A DNA stretch of 64,000 nt from Paenirhizobium naphthalenivorans (GCF_007992095.1 NZ_BJZP01000009.1:1-64000); one strand, 5' to 3'. Positions 8,753 to 18,044 are shown, counted from the first letter of the stretch. Notes: a model not told the origin generated them from the sequence alone. Program-made: numbers and translations.

Positions 8753-10050
8753 AGCAAAGTGTTCGATGGATCGCTTTTGTAATCTCAGGCGTGGCAATTC
8801 TCGTCCTCGCTCTGCTCCTTCTTCGCCCCGCGCTTTGGCATGACGACGTGATGTCCGCTCATGCGGCAACCCCGCTTCCGATCCCGCACTTCAAGCGTGG
8901 CATCAACCTGGCGCGCCTGCAGAGCTTTGCATCCCGCGACCCGGCCAAACCCGGTGCCTATCTTTGGCCGCCCTTTCAAGGAGGGATGGCACGAATGTCC
9001 GACAGTGAAATCCGCCGCCTTCGGGCGCTTGGTTTCGACTTTGTTCGTCTGCCGGTCGACGCAGGGCCTTTTCTTGCGGCGTCGGAGCCCGATCGCCGGT
9101 TGTTGCTGGACGATCTGCGTGCGCTGGTTCTTCGCCTGCTGAAAGGCGACCTGACCGTAATGGTTGATATCCACCCGGCCACCTACGCATCCGTCTGGCG
9201 GCCGGAGGATATTCTCAGGGATCCCTCCGGGCCGGCCTTCGCGGCCTACCAGAGCCTGCTGTTCGATGTCGCCCGGCGCATCAAGGATCTCCCTACGACG
9301 CAGGTTGCGCTGGAGCTGATGAACGAGCCCCAGCCGAAATGCGTTCGCGAAAACGGTGAGGATTGGACCATTTCACAAAAGCGTCTCTATTCGGCCGTCC
9401 GAACCATCGCGCCCGACCTGCCGATCGTTTTGACTGGTGGCTGCTGGTCATCCATCAACGGATTGGCGACCCTGGATGCCGATGGTTACGATAGCCGCAC
9501 ACTGTTCGACGTTCATTTCTACGAGCCCCATTTCTTTACCCACCAGTCGCAGCCCTGGACGTCCCCACCCACACGGTATCTCGCGGGTCTCAGCTATCCT
9601 TGGACCAATGGCTCTGTGGAACTGGCCGAACGCCTCACCGAGGAACATTTGCGTCAGCAGGCGAAGACAAGCACACCCCCGCCCGAGGAGGCTCTCGCCA
9701 TGGCACGCGACTACATCAGTTCCTACTACAGGAGCACGAAGCCGGACCTCACCATGATCGAGAAACGGTTCGCGGAGATAGCGGATTGGGCGAAAGAGCA
9801 TGACATTTCCGCCGACCGGATCGTGATTGGCGAATTCGGAGCCGTGCGCCGTCCTGCTTACATTCCGGATGATGGCAGCCGGGTAGCCTGGTACCGGGAT
9901 GTGCGCCTGACTACGGAGAAAGACGGCTTTGGTTGGGCAGTCTGGGATGACCACGTCAATTTTGGACTGATGACCGGCGACGGCAATGGTGCATTCGATA
10001 TGGATGTTGCCAAGGCCTTGGGGCTGGACATCCCCGTGCCCGACCAGTGA
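8749..10050 (+). CDS. Membrane-anchored GH5-family endoglucanase-like hydrolase
   Basis: A 433-residue protein with one N-terminal membrane segment or signal anchor (residues 6-26) and a glycoside hydrolase family 5 barrel. Catalytic residues are in place: acid/base Glu193 in LMNEPQ and nucleophile Glu362 in VIGEFG. GFDFVRLPVDAG and WAVWDDHVNFGLM are further GH5 features. In polysaccharide clusters such enzymes trim or edit the nascent beta-glucan-type polymer in the periplasm, as cellulase does in bcs operons. It overlaps the GT4 gene by 4 bp and precedes the polymerase. Substrate inferred only from family and context. Confidence 0.85.
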   Translation: MKQSVRWIAFVISGVAILVLALLLLRPALWHDDVMSAHAATPLPIPHFKRGINLARLQSFASRDPAKPGAYLWPPFQGGMARMSDSEIRRLRALGFDFVRLPVDAGPFLAASEPDRRLLLDDLRALVLRLLKGDLTVMVDIHPATYASVWRPEDILRDPSGPAFAAYQSLLFDVARRIKDLPTTQVALELMNEPQPKCVRENGEDWTISQKRLYSAVRTIAPDLPIVLTGGCWSSINGLATLDADGYDSRTLFDVHFYEPHFFTHQSQPWTSPPTRYLAGLSYPWTNGSVELAERLTEEHLRQQAKTSTPPPEEALAMARDYISSYYRSTKPDLTMIEKRFAEIADWAKEHDISADRIVIGEFGAVRRPAYIPDDGSRVAWYRDVRLTTEKDGFGWAVWDDHVNFGLMTGDGNGAFDMDVAKALGLDIPVPDQ

Positions 10051-10150
10051 CGGTGCTGCCTTGAACTGTACATCCACGCGCTGACTTGTGATAAGGCTGC
10101 GCGTGGATGACGACAGAAAGCGCAGATTCGCCTGAAGGAGCGGGTGCCCT

Positions 10151-11482
10151 ATGACACACCGGGCGGCATTCGAGGAAACCTCTATCCTCAAGAGGCGCGA
10201 TTTTGCAGGTCTCGTGCTCAGCTGGATCCCGACCGTCATATTCGCCTATGCCATGCTCATCGCGCCTTTCTGGATGCGGGCGTCTGGCGGCATGGAAACT
10301 GATATCAATATCGCCGCCTCGCAGCCCAATACCTTCAACCAGATCTTTTGGTTGGCAACTTTTGGCATAACGTTTCTTGCGTCGCTCAAGCGCCTTGATC
10401 GCTTACCAGGTATCCTTGCTGATCCGGTGGTGGTGGTCATATTCGCCTATCTGGCGCTGGCTACGCTGAGCATATTCTGGTCACCCGCTCCGGGCGTGGC
10501 ACTGCGAAGACTTGTGCTGCAGGTCATCCTGATCCTGTGCTTCATTCTGTCTATCGGACTGGGCGATAGCAGGGAGGCGACGCTCAACCGGCTTATCGCG
10601 TTGGTTATCGTGACTGTCGCGGTGAATTGCGTAGCCGTGGTCCTGATCCCGCCGAGCGAAATTGGATATGAAGGCATTTACACCCAGAAGAACGGCCTGG
10701 GTGGTGTCATGGCCTTCGCCTTACTGATCCTGCTCGGAAGCATTCCGATGAAAAGAGGCTTATCCCGACTGGTCCTTCTGGGAACGGCCTGTGCCGCCTT
10801 TGTTGTTCTGGTGCTAAGCCAGTCGAAAACGTCGCTCGGGCTTGCGGTGATGGTGCCCGTTCTGGTCTTTGCTTTTGTCTCGCTCGCCTATCATCTGCGG
10901 ATCAATGCCTTCGCGCTTCTGCTCCTGCTGGCGTCGACGGGCCTCATACTCATTGCCTTTCTCTCCGCTGTGACCGGGTTTGGCTTGGATGACCTCTCCA
11001 TGGTTCTGTTTCACGACACGACGTTCACCAACCGGACGGTGATCTGGAACTTCGTTCTGGACGTTATCGGCCGGTCCTGGTTGATCGGGCAGGGCTATTC
11101 GTCCTTCTGGGGCATCGGAGCAGATTCGATCGTGTTCAGGGAAGCACCAAGTTTCGTTTCGACCTTGCTGCAGTCGCACAACGGCTATCTCGACGTTCTC
11201 ATTGAAACAGGAGTGATCGGTTTTGCCCTGTTGATGATACTGATCTTGGCTGCCCTCCACGCAGCAGCGCGTCTCGTTCAGACTGATCGGGCCATGGCCC
11301 GGATATGCCTGATGCTGGTCTTGTTCGCCGTTTGCCATAATCTCCTCGAAAGTAGCTGGTATCGCAGTTTTTCCCAAGTCTGGATGCTGTTTATCTGCGC
11401 CGCGCTATTGCCGCAGCTGCCGTCGAGCCGCAGCGTTCGGTCCGGTCAACGGGTGGGCAACACGTCTGGAGCTGGCAATTAA
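10151..11482 (+). CDS. Wzy/O-antigen-ligase-like polysaccharide polymerase
   Basis: A 443-residue integral membrane protein with about 11-12 hydrophobic segments and a Wzy_C-type region. The motif QSKTSLGLAVMVPV (around residues 222-235) and the large-loop motif QSHNGYLDVLIETGVIGF (around 340-357) are typical of O-antigen ligase/Wzy proteins. It would join lipid-linked repeat units in the periplasmic leaflet. AAGGAG lies 10 bases before ATG 10151. It is followed immediately by the chain-length gene, the usual polymerase/co-polymerase pairing. Whether it polymerises or ligates cannot be told from sequence. Confidence 0.85.
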   Translation: MTHRAAFEETSILKRRDFAGLVLSWIPTVIFAYAMLIAPFWMRASGGMETDINIAASQPNTFNQIFWLATFGITFLASLKRLDRLPGILADPVVVVIFAYLALATLSIFWSPAPGVALRRLVLQVILILCFILSIGLGDSREATLNRLIALVIVTVAVNCVAVVLIPPSEIGYEGIYTQKNGLGGVMAFALLILLGSIPMKRGLSRLVLLGTACAAFVVLVLSQSKTSLGLAVMVPVLVFAFVSLAYHLRINAFALLLLLASTGLILIAFLSAVTGFGLDDLSMVLFHDTTFTNRTVIWNFVLDVIGRSWLIGQGYSSFWGIGADSIVFREAPSFVSTLLQSHNGYLDVLIETGVIGFALLMILILAALHAAARLVQTDRAMARICLMLVLFAVCHNLLESSWYRSFSQVWMLFICAALLPQLPSSRSVRSGQRVGNTSGAGN

Positions 11483-11546
11483 TGTTTTGCTAACCATGGC
11501 GGGTTTACATAGGGCCGTAAGAAACGGCGCTCATGAGGTCAATACC

Positions 11547-13754
11547 GTGGACTATCCCGCCGCCACAGGTCGCACGGGCAATCAAAATCTCCTGGATCTA
11601 CTGGAGATTCTCGCCGTGCTTCGCGCGCGGGCCAAGTTCATTGTCCTGACCGCCGTTGCCGTTGTCCTGCTCAGTGTTTTGGTCGCGCTCTTCCTAAAGC
11701 CGGTTTATAAGGCCACGAGCGCGATCCTGATCGATCCAACTGTCCAGCAGCCGTTCGACACGAAAAACCAGAGCCGCGGGTCTTCGCAGGATAACAGTCA
11801 GTTCATTGACAGCCAGGTTACCTTGTTGACGTCCGATTCCGTGCTTCGGCCGGTCGTCGTATCGCAGAATCTGGTGAAAGATCGAGAATTCGGCACGGTA
11901 GAAGCCTCCGGCTTTCTACATAGCCTCATGCAGATGTTACGCCCAGGCGCTGACAAAGGTGCTGCGGCGGCCGAGCTGGCCGAGAGCAAGTCCGTTATCG
12001 CGCTGGCCAAAGCCACGACCGCAAAGCGGGACGGCCAAACCTTCGTGCTGACCATAGCGGTCCAATCGCGTGATCCGGCCAAGGCGGCGCAGCTTTCCCG
12101 GGCGGTTGCCGATAGCTATCTGAATGACCAGAAACAGCAGCTTGAGAAAGCCTCGAGGCAGGTCGCGAACGAGATTGATGATCGGCTTATCGGCCTGAGG
12201 GAGCGGCTGCGACTTGCCGAAGACAAGGTCCAGGAATTTCGCGCGCAGAACAATCTGCAGGTCGTCGGCGAGGCGGGGCTGGTAACGGAGCAGGAGCTGT
12301 CGGGCGTAAACAGCAGCCTCATTGAGGCCCGGGCTGCTCTGGCCGCTTCCGAGGCCAAGAACTCGGAAATCCAGCGTCTCTTGGCGCAAGGTGCGAATGC
12401 TGATGCAATCGTAGCCACCATCGATTCGCCGAACATTCAGCATCTCTACGAGCAATATACCGAAGCGTCGCGCTTGGAAGCGGATCTTCGCGCAGATCTC
12501 CTCCCCTCCCATCCCTCTCTGCAGCGAGCTCAGTCGCAGGTTGCTCAGGTCAGGCAGATGATCCGCGATGAAGTTACCCGCATCGCCCAGTCGACGGAGC
12601 TGGACCTTGAGGTCGCTCGCGGGCGGGTGGCCAATCTGGAAAAGCAGCTGAACAGCACACGCACGCTGAACAACGCGGATGATGCTGCGCGCATCCGCCT
12701 GAGGGAACTGCAAACAGAGGCTCAGGCCACTCGTGCACTTTACGAGAATGCACTGGGTCGAGCCAAGGAAATCCTCGAGCTTGAACAGGTTGTCGTGCCG
12801 AACGCGCGTATTATCTCCCCGGCTGTTGTGCCGGAGAGCCCGACCTGGCCCAACAAGAAGCTCATCGTCGTTTTGGCCGGCATTCTCGGGCTATTGATCG
12901 GCTCCTGCCTGGCTGTGGGAGGTACGGCATTCCGGCTGCTCAAGGCGCGGCTCTTGCGCGAAAGCGCGATGCTGGCGGAACCTCTGCCGGAACTTGCCCC
13001 TGCATACGAACAGGTGTCCCGTCCCGTTCCGGTCGGTTCAATGTCATCGGGACCTTATGAGTCTCCTGTCCGAACGACTGTCCAAGATAAGTTCTCATCG
13101 GAGCCGGTCCTCGGCTATTTGCCGCAATTTCCCTTGATCGAGTCCGTTCAAGGTGATTCTGCCCATTTGAGCGAGGATGCCCATGCCATCCATCACGCGT
13201 TGCAGCTTTTCTATGACCACAAGGCGTCTGGAGCTACTGCTACGTTCGGTCAGGCGGCCGAGAATATCCATCTGAGCCTCGACAAAATGTTGAAGCATGA
13301 CGGTCTCCGTTCTGTGCTGATTACCTCACCCGACGCGGGGTTGGAGCAATCGATGACCGCGTTGACCCTTGCCCTCGCGGGAGCCTGCCGCGGCATGAAA
13401 GTGCTGCTGGTGGATGCGGAAGCGCTGAACAGGGATCTCACGCGCGGTTTGGATCCGAGGCCCTTCATCCGTCAGCTTTCCATAGCGAAGCGCGTGCGTA
13501 ACGATCTGGGACTCGGAATTTCTTTTGTGACGCTCAGTGCCGGCCAAAATCGCGACGGGCAGTTTCACTTGAGTGAACAGGCAAGCCTGGAACTCAAAGA
13601 GATCATCCGAGATCACGATCTGACCATCATCAACGGCCCCTTGATGCGCGATCTCTATAGTGCAGCTCTGCTTGCGGTTTCGGATCACATCATCGTGGCT
13701 TCGACCGACGGCGGCGCTGTCTCTCTCTCCACCTTGTCGACCCCACACGACTGA
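11547..13754 (+). CDS. Wzc/ExoP-like chain-length protein with degenerate ATPase domain
   Basis: A 735-residue polysaccharide co-polymerase. It has a Wzz domain with TM1 at about 31-50, a long coiled-coil periplasmic part (about 190-400, Gln/Glu/Arg-rich heptads), TM2 at about 437-459 after a proline-rich PESPTWPNK, and a cytoplasmic P-loop-like domain from about 520. GTG 11547 with GAGG eight bases upstream is preferred; an ATG at 11496 and a TTG at 11487 are in frame but lack a ribosome site. Oddities: the Walker A position reads SPDAGLEQSM with no P-loop lysine, the A' motif is VLLVDAEALNRD, the C-terminus stops soon after VSDHIIVAS, and no tyrosine cluster exists. It probably sets chain length but lacks tyrosine kinase activity. 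Confidence 0.85.
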   Translation: MDYPAATGRTGNQNLLDLLEILAVLRARAKFIVLTAVAVVLLSVLVALFLKPVYKATSAILIDPTVQQPFDTKNQSRGSSQDNSQFIDSQVTLLTSDSVLRPVVVSQNLVKDREFGTVEASGFLHSLMQMLRPGADKGAAAAELAESKSVIALAKATTAKRDGQTFVLTIAVQSRDPAKAAQLSRAVADSYLNDQKQQLEKASRQVANEIDDRLIGLRERLRLAEDKVQEFRAQNNLQVVGEAGLVTEQELSGVNSSLIEARAALAASEAKNSEIQRLLAQGANADAIVATIDSPNIQHLYEQYTEASRLEADLRADLLPSHPSLQRAQSQVAQVRQMIRDEVTRIAQSTELDLEVARGRVANLEKQLNSTRTLNNADDAARIRLRELQTEAQATRALYENALGRAKEILELEQVVVPNARIISPAVVPESPTWPNKKLIVVLAGILGLLIGSCLAVGGTAFRLLKARLLRESAMLAEPLPELAPAYEQVSRPVPVGSMSSGPYESPVRTTVQDKFSSEPVLGYLPQFPLIESVQGDSAHLSEDAHAIHHALQLFYDHKASGATATFGQAAENIHLSLDKMLKHDGLRSVLITSPDAGLEQSMTALTLALAGACRGMKVLLVDAEALNRDLTRGLDPRPFIRQLSIAKRVRNDLGLGISFVTLSAGQNRDGQFHLSEQASLELKEIIRDHDLTIINGPLMRDLYSAALLAVSDHIIVASTDGGAVSLSTLSTPHD

Positions 13755-13793
13755 TTGGCTTTGGGCTCGCGCCCTCTTCGTCTCTTGTGGATC

Positions 13794-15593
13794 TCACGCG
13801 ATCGTGCTGTCGATCCTGGCGGCGAACTCCAGCAGTTTTCTGGTTACTTCAGCCCGGGCGGGGAGCGGACTCAGATTGTGATCCGCGTCCTTCAGCAGCG
13901 AGAAGCTGGCATTGGGATAGGATGAACGCGCGGCGGCATCTCCGACGAAGCTATGGAAGTCGGACAGACCACGATCACCTTCGCTATAGATGAAGGCAAT
14001 TGGCGCATGTCGTCTGGACAGCGTCTCCAGCCTCGATCGCACAATACGGCTCAGACGGTAGTGATTCGATAGATTTCGCAGAACCGGGACCCGAGCCAGC
14101 TTCCTGTCCGCAGTGGAGGCCAACGCCTTTGTTAGCCTGCCAAGGACACGCGAAATCGGCAGATCGCCGGAGAGCAGCCGCTTGAACTGGTTTGGATCGG
14201 TCAGTTTGCTGCCATAGGTTTCGAGCGACTGGATCGGCTCGCGTATGGCCTGGTCGACATCTTCTCGCGGATCCCAGACCAGCTTGCGTGGATTGATGAG
14301 AACAGTCCCGTCGACACGCTCGTCCAAGGCGGCGAACGAGAAAGCCAGATACGCGCCGCTGCAGCGCCCCATAACGATGATGTGCTCGATTTTCATCTCC
14401 GATTTCAGCCAGTCGATGGCACAGCGGACATCGTTAAGCGCGCGGGTCGAATAAAGTACGGGCTCTTGCTGTCCTGGCCACAAAGGCGTTTCGCCGATGC
14501 CCGCAAGATCCATGCGGAGAACCGACAGACCTTTCGGCGCTACTTCCCGTGCCAGGTCAACCGTACAGCGGCCCCATCCGCTGGAATGATCGTTGCCGGC
14601 ATTCAGGACGAGAAGCGCAGTCTTTGAGGTCCTGCCCACCGGGCTCGTACAGCCGCCGAAGAACATGTTTCCAGGGCCAAACCGGAACAATTCTTCCCGC
14701 CAGTTCGCAGTCTCAAGAATGGCCGGCGCCGGGGCTGGCTTGGCAGATGGCATCGTGGACGGGTTTGGAGGGAAATGCTCCGTGAGCCACGCGGCCAACT
14801 CATCGATCGTATCGAGCGGAGGCTGGGACAGGGTCGGGCTGGAAATATAGTCCACATAGCCTTGGAAGGGGATTCTGTCGAGCGCCGCGCCCGAACTGGC
14901 CAGATGCTCGGCCAGCTTCACATCTCCCGGGTTTTCGGGACGTTCCACCAGCAGCACTCGGTGAGCCTTGGGCAACGGTCCGTCCAAGAGTTTGAGGCCT
15001 TTTATCTCGTTGACGGTCGCGGCGGCCAGCATAAAGCCGCCTGCCATCAATCCGCCTTGCGGGCCATCCGACGAGCGCACTAGGAAAGTCGGTTGGGTCA
15101 TAGCCGTCCAGGCCGTGACTTCGCGCAGATATATGCGCCCCTGCGTGGCGGAACCAAACAGGACAAGTCCGCTGACGGAACGCCTTTGGGTCAGGTCTGC
15201 CGCGATCAGGCCGCCGAGCCCCTGCCCGATGACGATGACTTCGCGGGGTGCGCAAAGTGAAGTGAGATAGTCGAGTGCCGTTTCGGTGGCTTTGCGCCAG
15301 GCCCATTCATCCTGGATTTCGCCACTCGAGCCAGCAGAATGGCAGGTGCCGGGAAGATCAAACCTGAGGCAGGGATAGCCTAGCGATGCCAGATGCTCTC
15401 CTATCAGTCGATAGCTCTGGCGGGCGCATAATTCTTCGTATCCCCAAGGCGAGATGAGCAGGACCGCTGTGGAACCCGGTGCGGCATGGTACATGCCTGC
15501 CAAGCCATCGAACATGACCGGTCGGGCGAGGGGCTCCTCTAGCGGGCTGGTATCGTGTGGTCGGTCGTGTTGGGGCAATTGAGTGCTGGTCAT
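13794..15593 (-). CDS. Tandem alpha/beta-hydrolase, polysaccharide-locus type
   Basis: A 599-residue cytoplasmic protein with two alpha/beta-hydrolase domains (about 20-275 and 310-599), resembling the hydrolases that accompany exosortase/exopolysaccharide loci. In the N-terminal half the nucleophile elbow reads GQGLG (123-127), so the catalytic serine is replaced by glycine. In the C-terminal half it reads GRCSG (409-413), placing Cys411 at the nucleophile site, with SEGDRGLSD and DADHNLSP as candidate acid and histidine. It is convergent with the chain-length gene and divergent from GT2. ATG 15593 is the first ATG; an upstream in-frame TTG at 15620 is possible. Substrate unknown. Confidence 0.78.
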   Translation of the reverse strand: MTSTQLPQHDRPHDTSPLEEPLARPVMFDGLAGMYHAAPGSTAVLLISPWGYEELCARQSYRLIGEHLASLGYPCLRFDLPGTCHSAGSSGEIQDEWAWRKATETALDYLTSLCAPREVIVIGQGLGGLIAADLTQRRSVSGLVLFGSATQGRIYLREVTAWTAMTQPTFLVRSSDGPQGGLMAGGFMLAAATVNEIKGLKLLDGPLPKAHRVLLVERPENPGDVKLAEHLASSGAALDRIPFQGYVDYISSPTLSQPPLDTIDELAAWLTEHFPPNPSTMPSAKPAPAPAILETANWREELFRFGPGNMFFGGCTSPVGRTSKTALLVLNAGNDHSSGWGRCTVDLAREVAPKGLSVLRMDLAGIGETPLWPGQQEPVLYSTRALNDVRCAIDWLKSEMKIEHIIVMGRCSGAYLAFSFAALDERVDGTVLINPRKLVWDPREDVDQAIREPIQSLETYGSKLTDPNQFKRLLSGDLPISRVLGRLTKALASTADRKLARVPVLRNLSNHYRLSRIVRSRLETLSRRHAPIAFIYSEGDRGLSDFHSFVGDAAARSSYPNASFSLLKDADHNLSPLPARAEVTRKLLEFAARIDSTIA

Positions 15594-15755
15594 GATCTTG
15601 GGGCTAGGCCTTGTACGCAACGCAAGGCGTCATTGCCCTGCGGTTTTACCGAGAGGAACACTAGCGTTTTTCCATTAATGCTTGTTCAACTGCGCAGCGC
15701 TACGGTGGCTGTACATGTCCCCGCACGGGGCGGAAGCGGTAAGGAGACAGACGGT

Positions 15756-16664
15756 TTGGAAAGCGTGGTAGTTGCAATCGCAAGCCTTGGTCGCCCGAGC
15801 TTGGCCGAGACTGTTCGCTCTCTCGCTGCCGTTGTTCCTGGGGAGGGGCGGTGCCTGTCGGTATTAGTCGCCGATGATTCTCGTGATGGTGCTGCCACCC
15901 AGCTGGTCGCAGGCCTGGAGTTGCCAGGTCTTGAGGTCGTCTGTATCCCCGTGGCTGCGGGAAATATCTCGGCTGCCCGCAACGCACTTTTGGATGGAGT
16001 TAAGAGCGACTGGCTTGTTTTCATCGATGATGACGAATGGGTTGAACCTGACTGGCTTGAGCGCCTTTTCGACTGCCAGAGGGAATATCAGGCCGATGTG
16101 GTCATCGGGCCGGTGTTCCCAGCTTATCCTAGCCACACACCTGACTGGCTGGTGAGAGCCAACGCGCTTTATGCCGACTGGGGGCATAGGGGGAAGCGTC
16201 TCCAGACCGGTCGGGGCGGAAACACTCTGGTCCATATGCCGTTTTTCCGTAAGCACGGCCTGAGGTTCGACCCTGCTCTTGGTCAGTCCGGTGGCGAGGA
16301 TACCGCGTTTTTTGCCGAGGCGGCGCACCTTGGGGCGGTCATCGTGGCGACTGACGATGCCATCGTTCATGAAGTCGTACCGGACACACGTCTAAACCCG
16401 CGATATATTCTTCAGCGCGCCCTCCGTTCCGGCCAATCCTACGGCATTTCCCGCAAGGCCAAGAAATCCGGTCCGCTTTGGTCTCTTCTGTTTGGCGCGA
16501 ATGCCGCGGCCAAGTGCGTCATCGCGGCAGTGCTTGCAACGATCTATCGTCCGCTTGACCGTGGGCGGTCCTTCCGTATGCAGCAGAAGTTCGCGCTGAA
16601 CCTTGGAAAGCTACGGGCTGTGTTCAATCTCCCGCTCGCCCAGCTGTATTCCCGGCCGGACTAA
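15756..16664 (+). CDS. GT2-family glycosyltransferase
   Basis: A 302-residue GT-A fold enzyme. It begins VVVAIASLGRPSL, has the DXD-type FIDDDEWVEPDWL and the GGEDTAFFAEA acceptor/base motif, and ends in a basic, partly hydrophobic tail (LWSLLFGANAAAKCVIAAVLATIY). The best start is TTG 15756 because AAGGAG stands at 15741-15746 and the protein then begins right at the GT2 beta-strand. ATG 15678 is the first ATG but has no clear ribosome site. It would transfer a sugar onto the exopolysaccharide intermediate. Its stop overlaps the stop of the convergent deacetylase gene. Confidence 0.85.
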   Translation: MESVVVAIASLGRPSLAETVRSLAAVVPGEGRCLSVLVADDSRDGAATQLVAGLELPGLEVVCIPVAAGNISAARNALLDGVKSDWLVFIDDDEWVEPDWLERLFDCQREYQADVVIGPVFPAYPSHTPDWLVRANALYADWGHRGKRLQTGRGGNTLVHMPFFRKHGLRFDPALGQSGGEDTAFFAEAAHLGAVIVATDDAIVHEVVPDTRLNPRYILQRALRSGQSYGISRKAKKSGPLWSLLFGANAAAKCVIAAVLATIYRPLDRGRSFRMQQKFALNLGKLRAVFNLPLAQLYSRPD

Positions 16665-17341
16665 ATCCGATAACGCAGTCGGCGAAGCTGTGCGTAAGCG
16701 GTGCCTTTCAGAATGCACCGCCAGTCAAGGCGTGGAGGCAAATCCTGCTCCGGAACGAAGTGCCGGGTGGCCGACCAGCGCGGACGGAACCAACTGCTGT
16801 CATGGCAAAGGCCGGATGTGCTGGTGTTGACGTGTTCATAGTCTGCCCCTTTTAGGTCATGCAGCACTTGGTGATCAAAGGCTCCGAACGGGATCGCAGC
16901 CTCTCGCACGGCAACACCAGTCTCGTCCTCGATGCGACGGCGCGCATCGAAATACTCCCGTTGGCGGCCCTCGGCATCCAGCTTGCGCCAGTCCACATGA
17001 TCCCAGCCGTGGCTGCCGATTGCCATTCCGGCGGCAACCATCTCGCGCATCTGCGCGCCGCTCAGATAACCCTGTTGTCCGATACGCCCAGCCAGCACGA
17101 AGAAATGACCTTTCCGGCCGGCATCAAGAAGAACGGGCATGCCGATTTCATAGTCGGACAGGTTGCCGTCGTCGAAGGTCACCAAAATGCGGCAGCCCGA
17201 GCGGGCCTCCAGCGCATCCAGGCTGGAAATCGTGCGCCGGAAGATCTCCTCGGATACAAAGTAATGCTCAGCCCCTTCCTCGATGGAAACTATCGGCTTG
17301 TTCAATCCGTGGAACGTCAATACAAGAGTCTTGGCGAGCAT
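16661..17341 (-). CDS. CE4 polysaccharide deacetylase
   Basis: A 226-residue NodB-homology deacetylase. The metal and catalytic motifs are intact: TFDDGNLSD (motif 1 with the Asp pair), SHGWDHVDW (motif 2, HxxxH) and PFGAFDHQVL (motif 3 variant). It removes N- or O-acetyl groups from a polysaccharide. No signal peptide is evident, so it may act on lipid-linked intermediates in the cytoplasm. ATG 17341 has GAGG seven bases upstream, while the farther ATG at 17383 has none. It closes the polysaccharide block and is tail-to-tail with the GT2 gene. Confidence 0.85.
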   Translation of the reverse strand: MLAKTLVLTFHGLNKPIVSIEEGAEHYFVSEEIFRRTISSLDALEARSGCRILVTFDDGNLSDYEIGMPVLLDAGRKGHFFVLAGRIGQQGYLSGAQMREMVAAGMAIGSHGWDHVDWRKLDAEGRQREYFDARRRIEDETGVAVREAAIPFGAFDHQVLHDLKGADYEHVNTSTSGLCHDSSWFRPRWSATRHFVPEQDLPPRLDWRCILKGTAYAQLRRLRYRI

Positions 17342-17486
17342 TCTCAGCCTCAAAGTAAAGTTGCGGAGCCGCTCTTTTAACATTGTTTGATTGAAGAAAT
17401 GTTGAGCTTACTGAGCTGCCGGAAACGCGGTGCTCGCTATCGACGGCCTTCAAGCTCTGCTTGGCGGGGCAAAGCGTAGCCTCTCG

Positions 17487-17945
17487 CTAAAGTCCGGCGG
17501 CTTCGCGGGTGATTTTCTCCAGAAGTGTGTTGATCTCATCTCGCCCGTCACCAGCGGGCAAGCGGCGAAAGCCGAGCGTAACCTTGCCCGGTTCCTTGGC
17601 CGGCTCATAGACAAACAGAACATAGGGACAATAGGCGATGTTTCCGATGTCGGCCTCCATCGCCTGTCTCGACATCGTGGCAGAGCAGAATTGCAGGATC
17701 TCGGCCGCCTTGTAGAGCGGCTTGGAACCCGGGACATCTGCGGCTGTGCGGGCCAGCATGTCACCGATATGACCGTGGTAATCGATGACATAACCTCGAT
17801 TAACCACCGCATCCTCCAGATCGGCAACGACCTCGGCAAAGGGGGCATCGGTCTGGAAGCTCGTGACGCCGACTTCGGCTGCGCTCAGCGGCATTGAAAG
17901 CAACACGGCCGATGTGGCAAGAATTCCAATTCTCAGCAAGCGCAT
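17487..17945 (-). CDS. Secreted DUF302 protein next to sox locus
   Basis: A 152-residue protein with a Sec signal peptide (cleavage near SAA-EVG) and a single DUF302 domain. Two conserved-looking cysteines occur (LQFCSAT and IAYCPYVL). ATG 17945 is preceded by GGGAGGAA; an upstream in-frame TTG at 17960 overlaps that ribosome site. It is divergent from the MBL hydrolase gene, and the 99-bp gap holds an AT-rich inverted repeat like those before soxV and soxX. I infer a periplasmic accessory of thiosulfate oxidation. DUF302 proteins have no established biochemical function that I can cite. Confidence 0.75.
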   Translation of the reverse strand: MRLLRIGILATSAVLLSMPLSAAEVGVTSFQTDAPFAEVVADLEDAVVNRGYVIDYHGHIGDMLARTAADVPGSKPLYKAAEILQFCSATMSRQAMEADIGNIAYCPYVLFVYEPAKEPGKVTLGFRRLPAGDGRDEINTLLEKITREAAGL

Positions 17946-18003
17946 GCGATTTCCTCCCAAAAATCAAAAGCGACGCTACAGCTTATCGCGAGTTGTAGAA
18001 ATA

Positions 18004-18028
18004 TGCAAAAAAAGATATATATTTTGCG
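18004..18028. promoter_or_regulatory. Putative SoxR operator A (DUF302/MBL divergent promoter)
   Basis: TGCAAAA (18004-18010) and TTTTGCG (18022-18028) flank an AT-rich core containing ATATAT. The site lies just before the GGGAGGAA of the MBL gene and within the divergent gap to DUF302. Its reverse complement resembles the sites at 20972 and 22401, all beginning GCAA(A/T)ATA. Candidate binding site for the ArsR-type SoxR. Confidence 0.5.
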
Positions 18029-18044
18029 TTACGGGAGGAACAAC

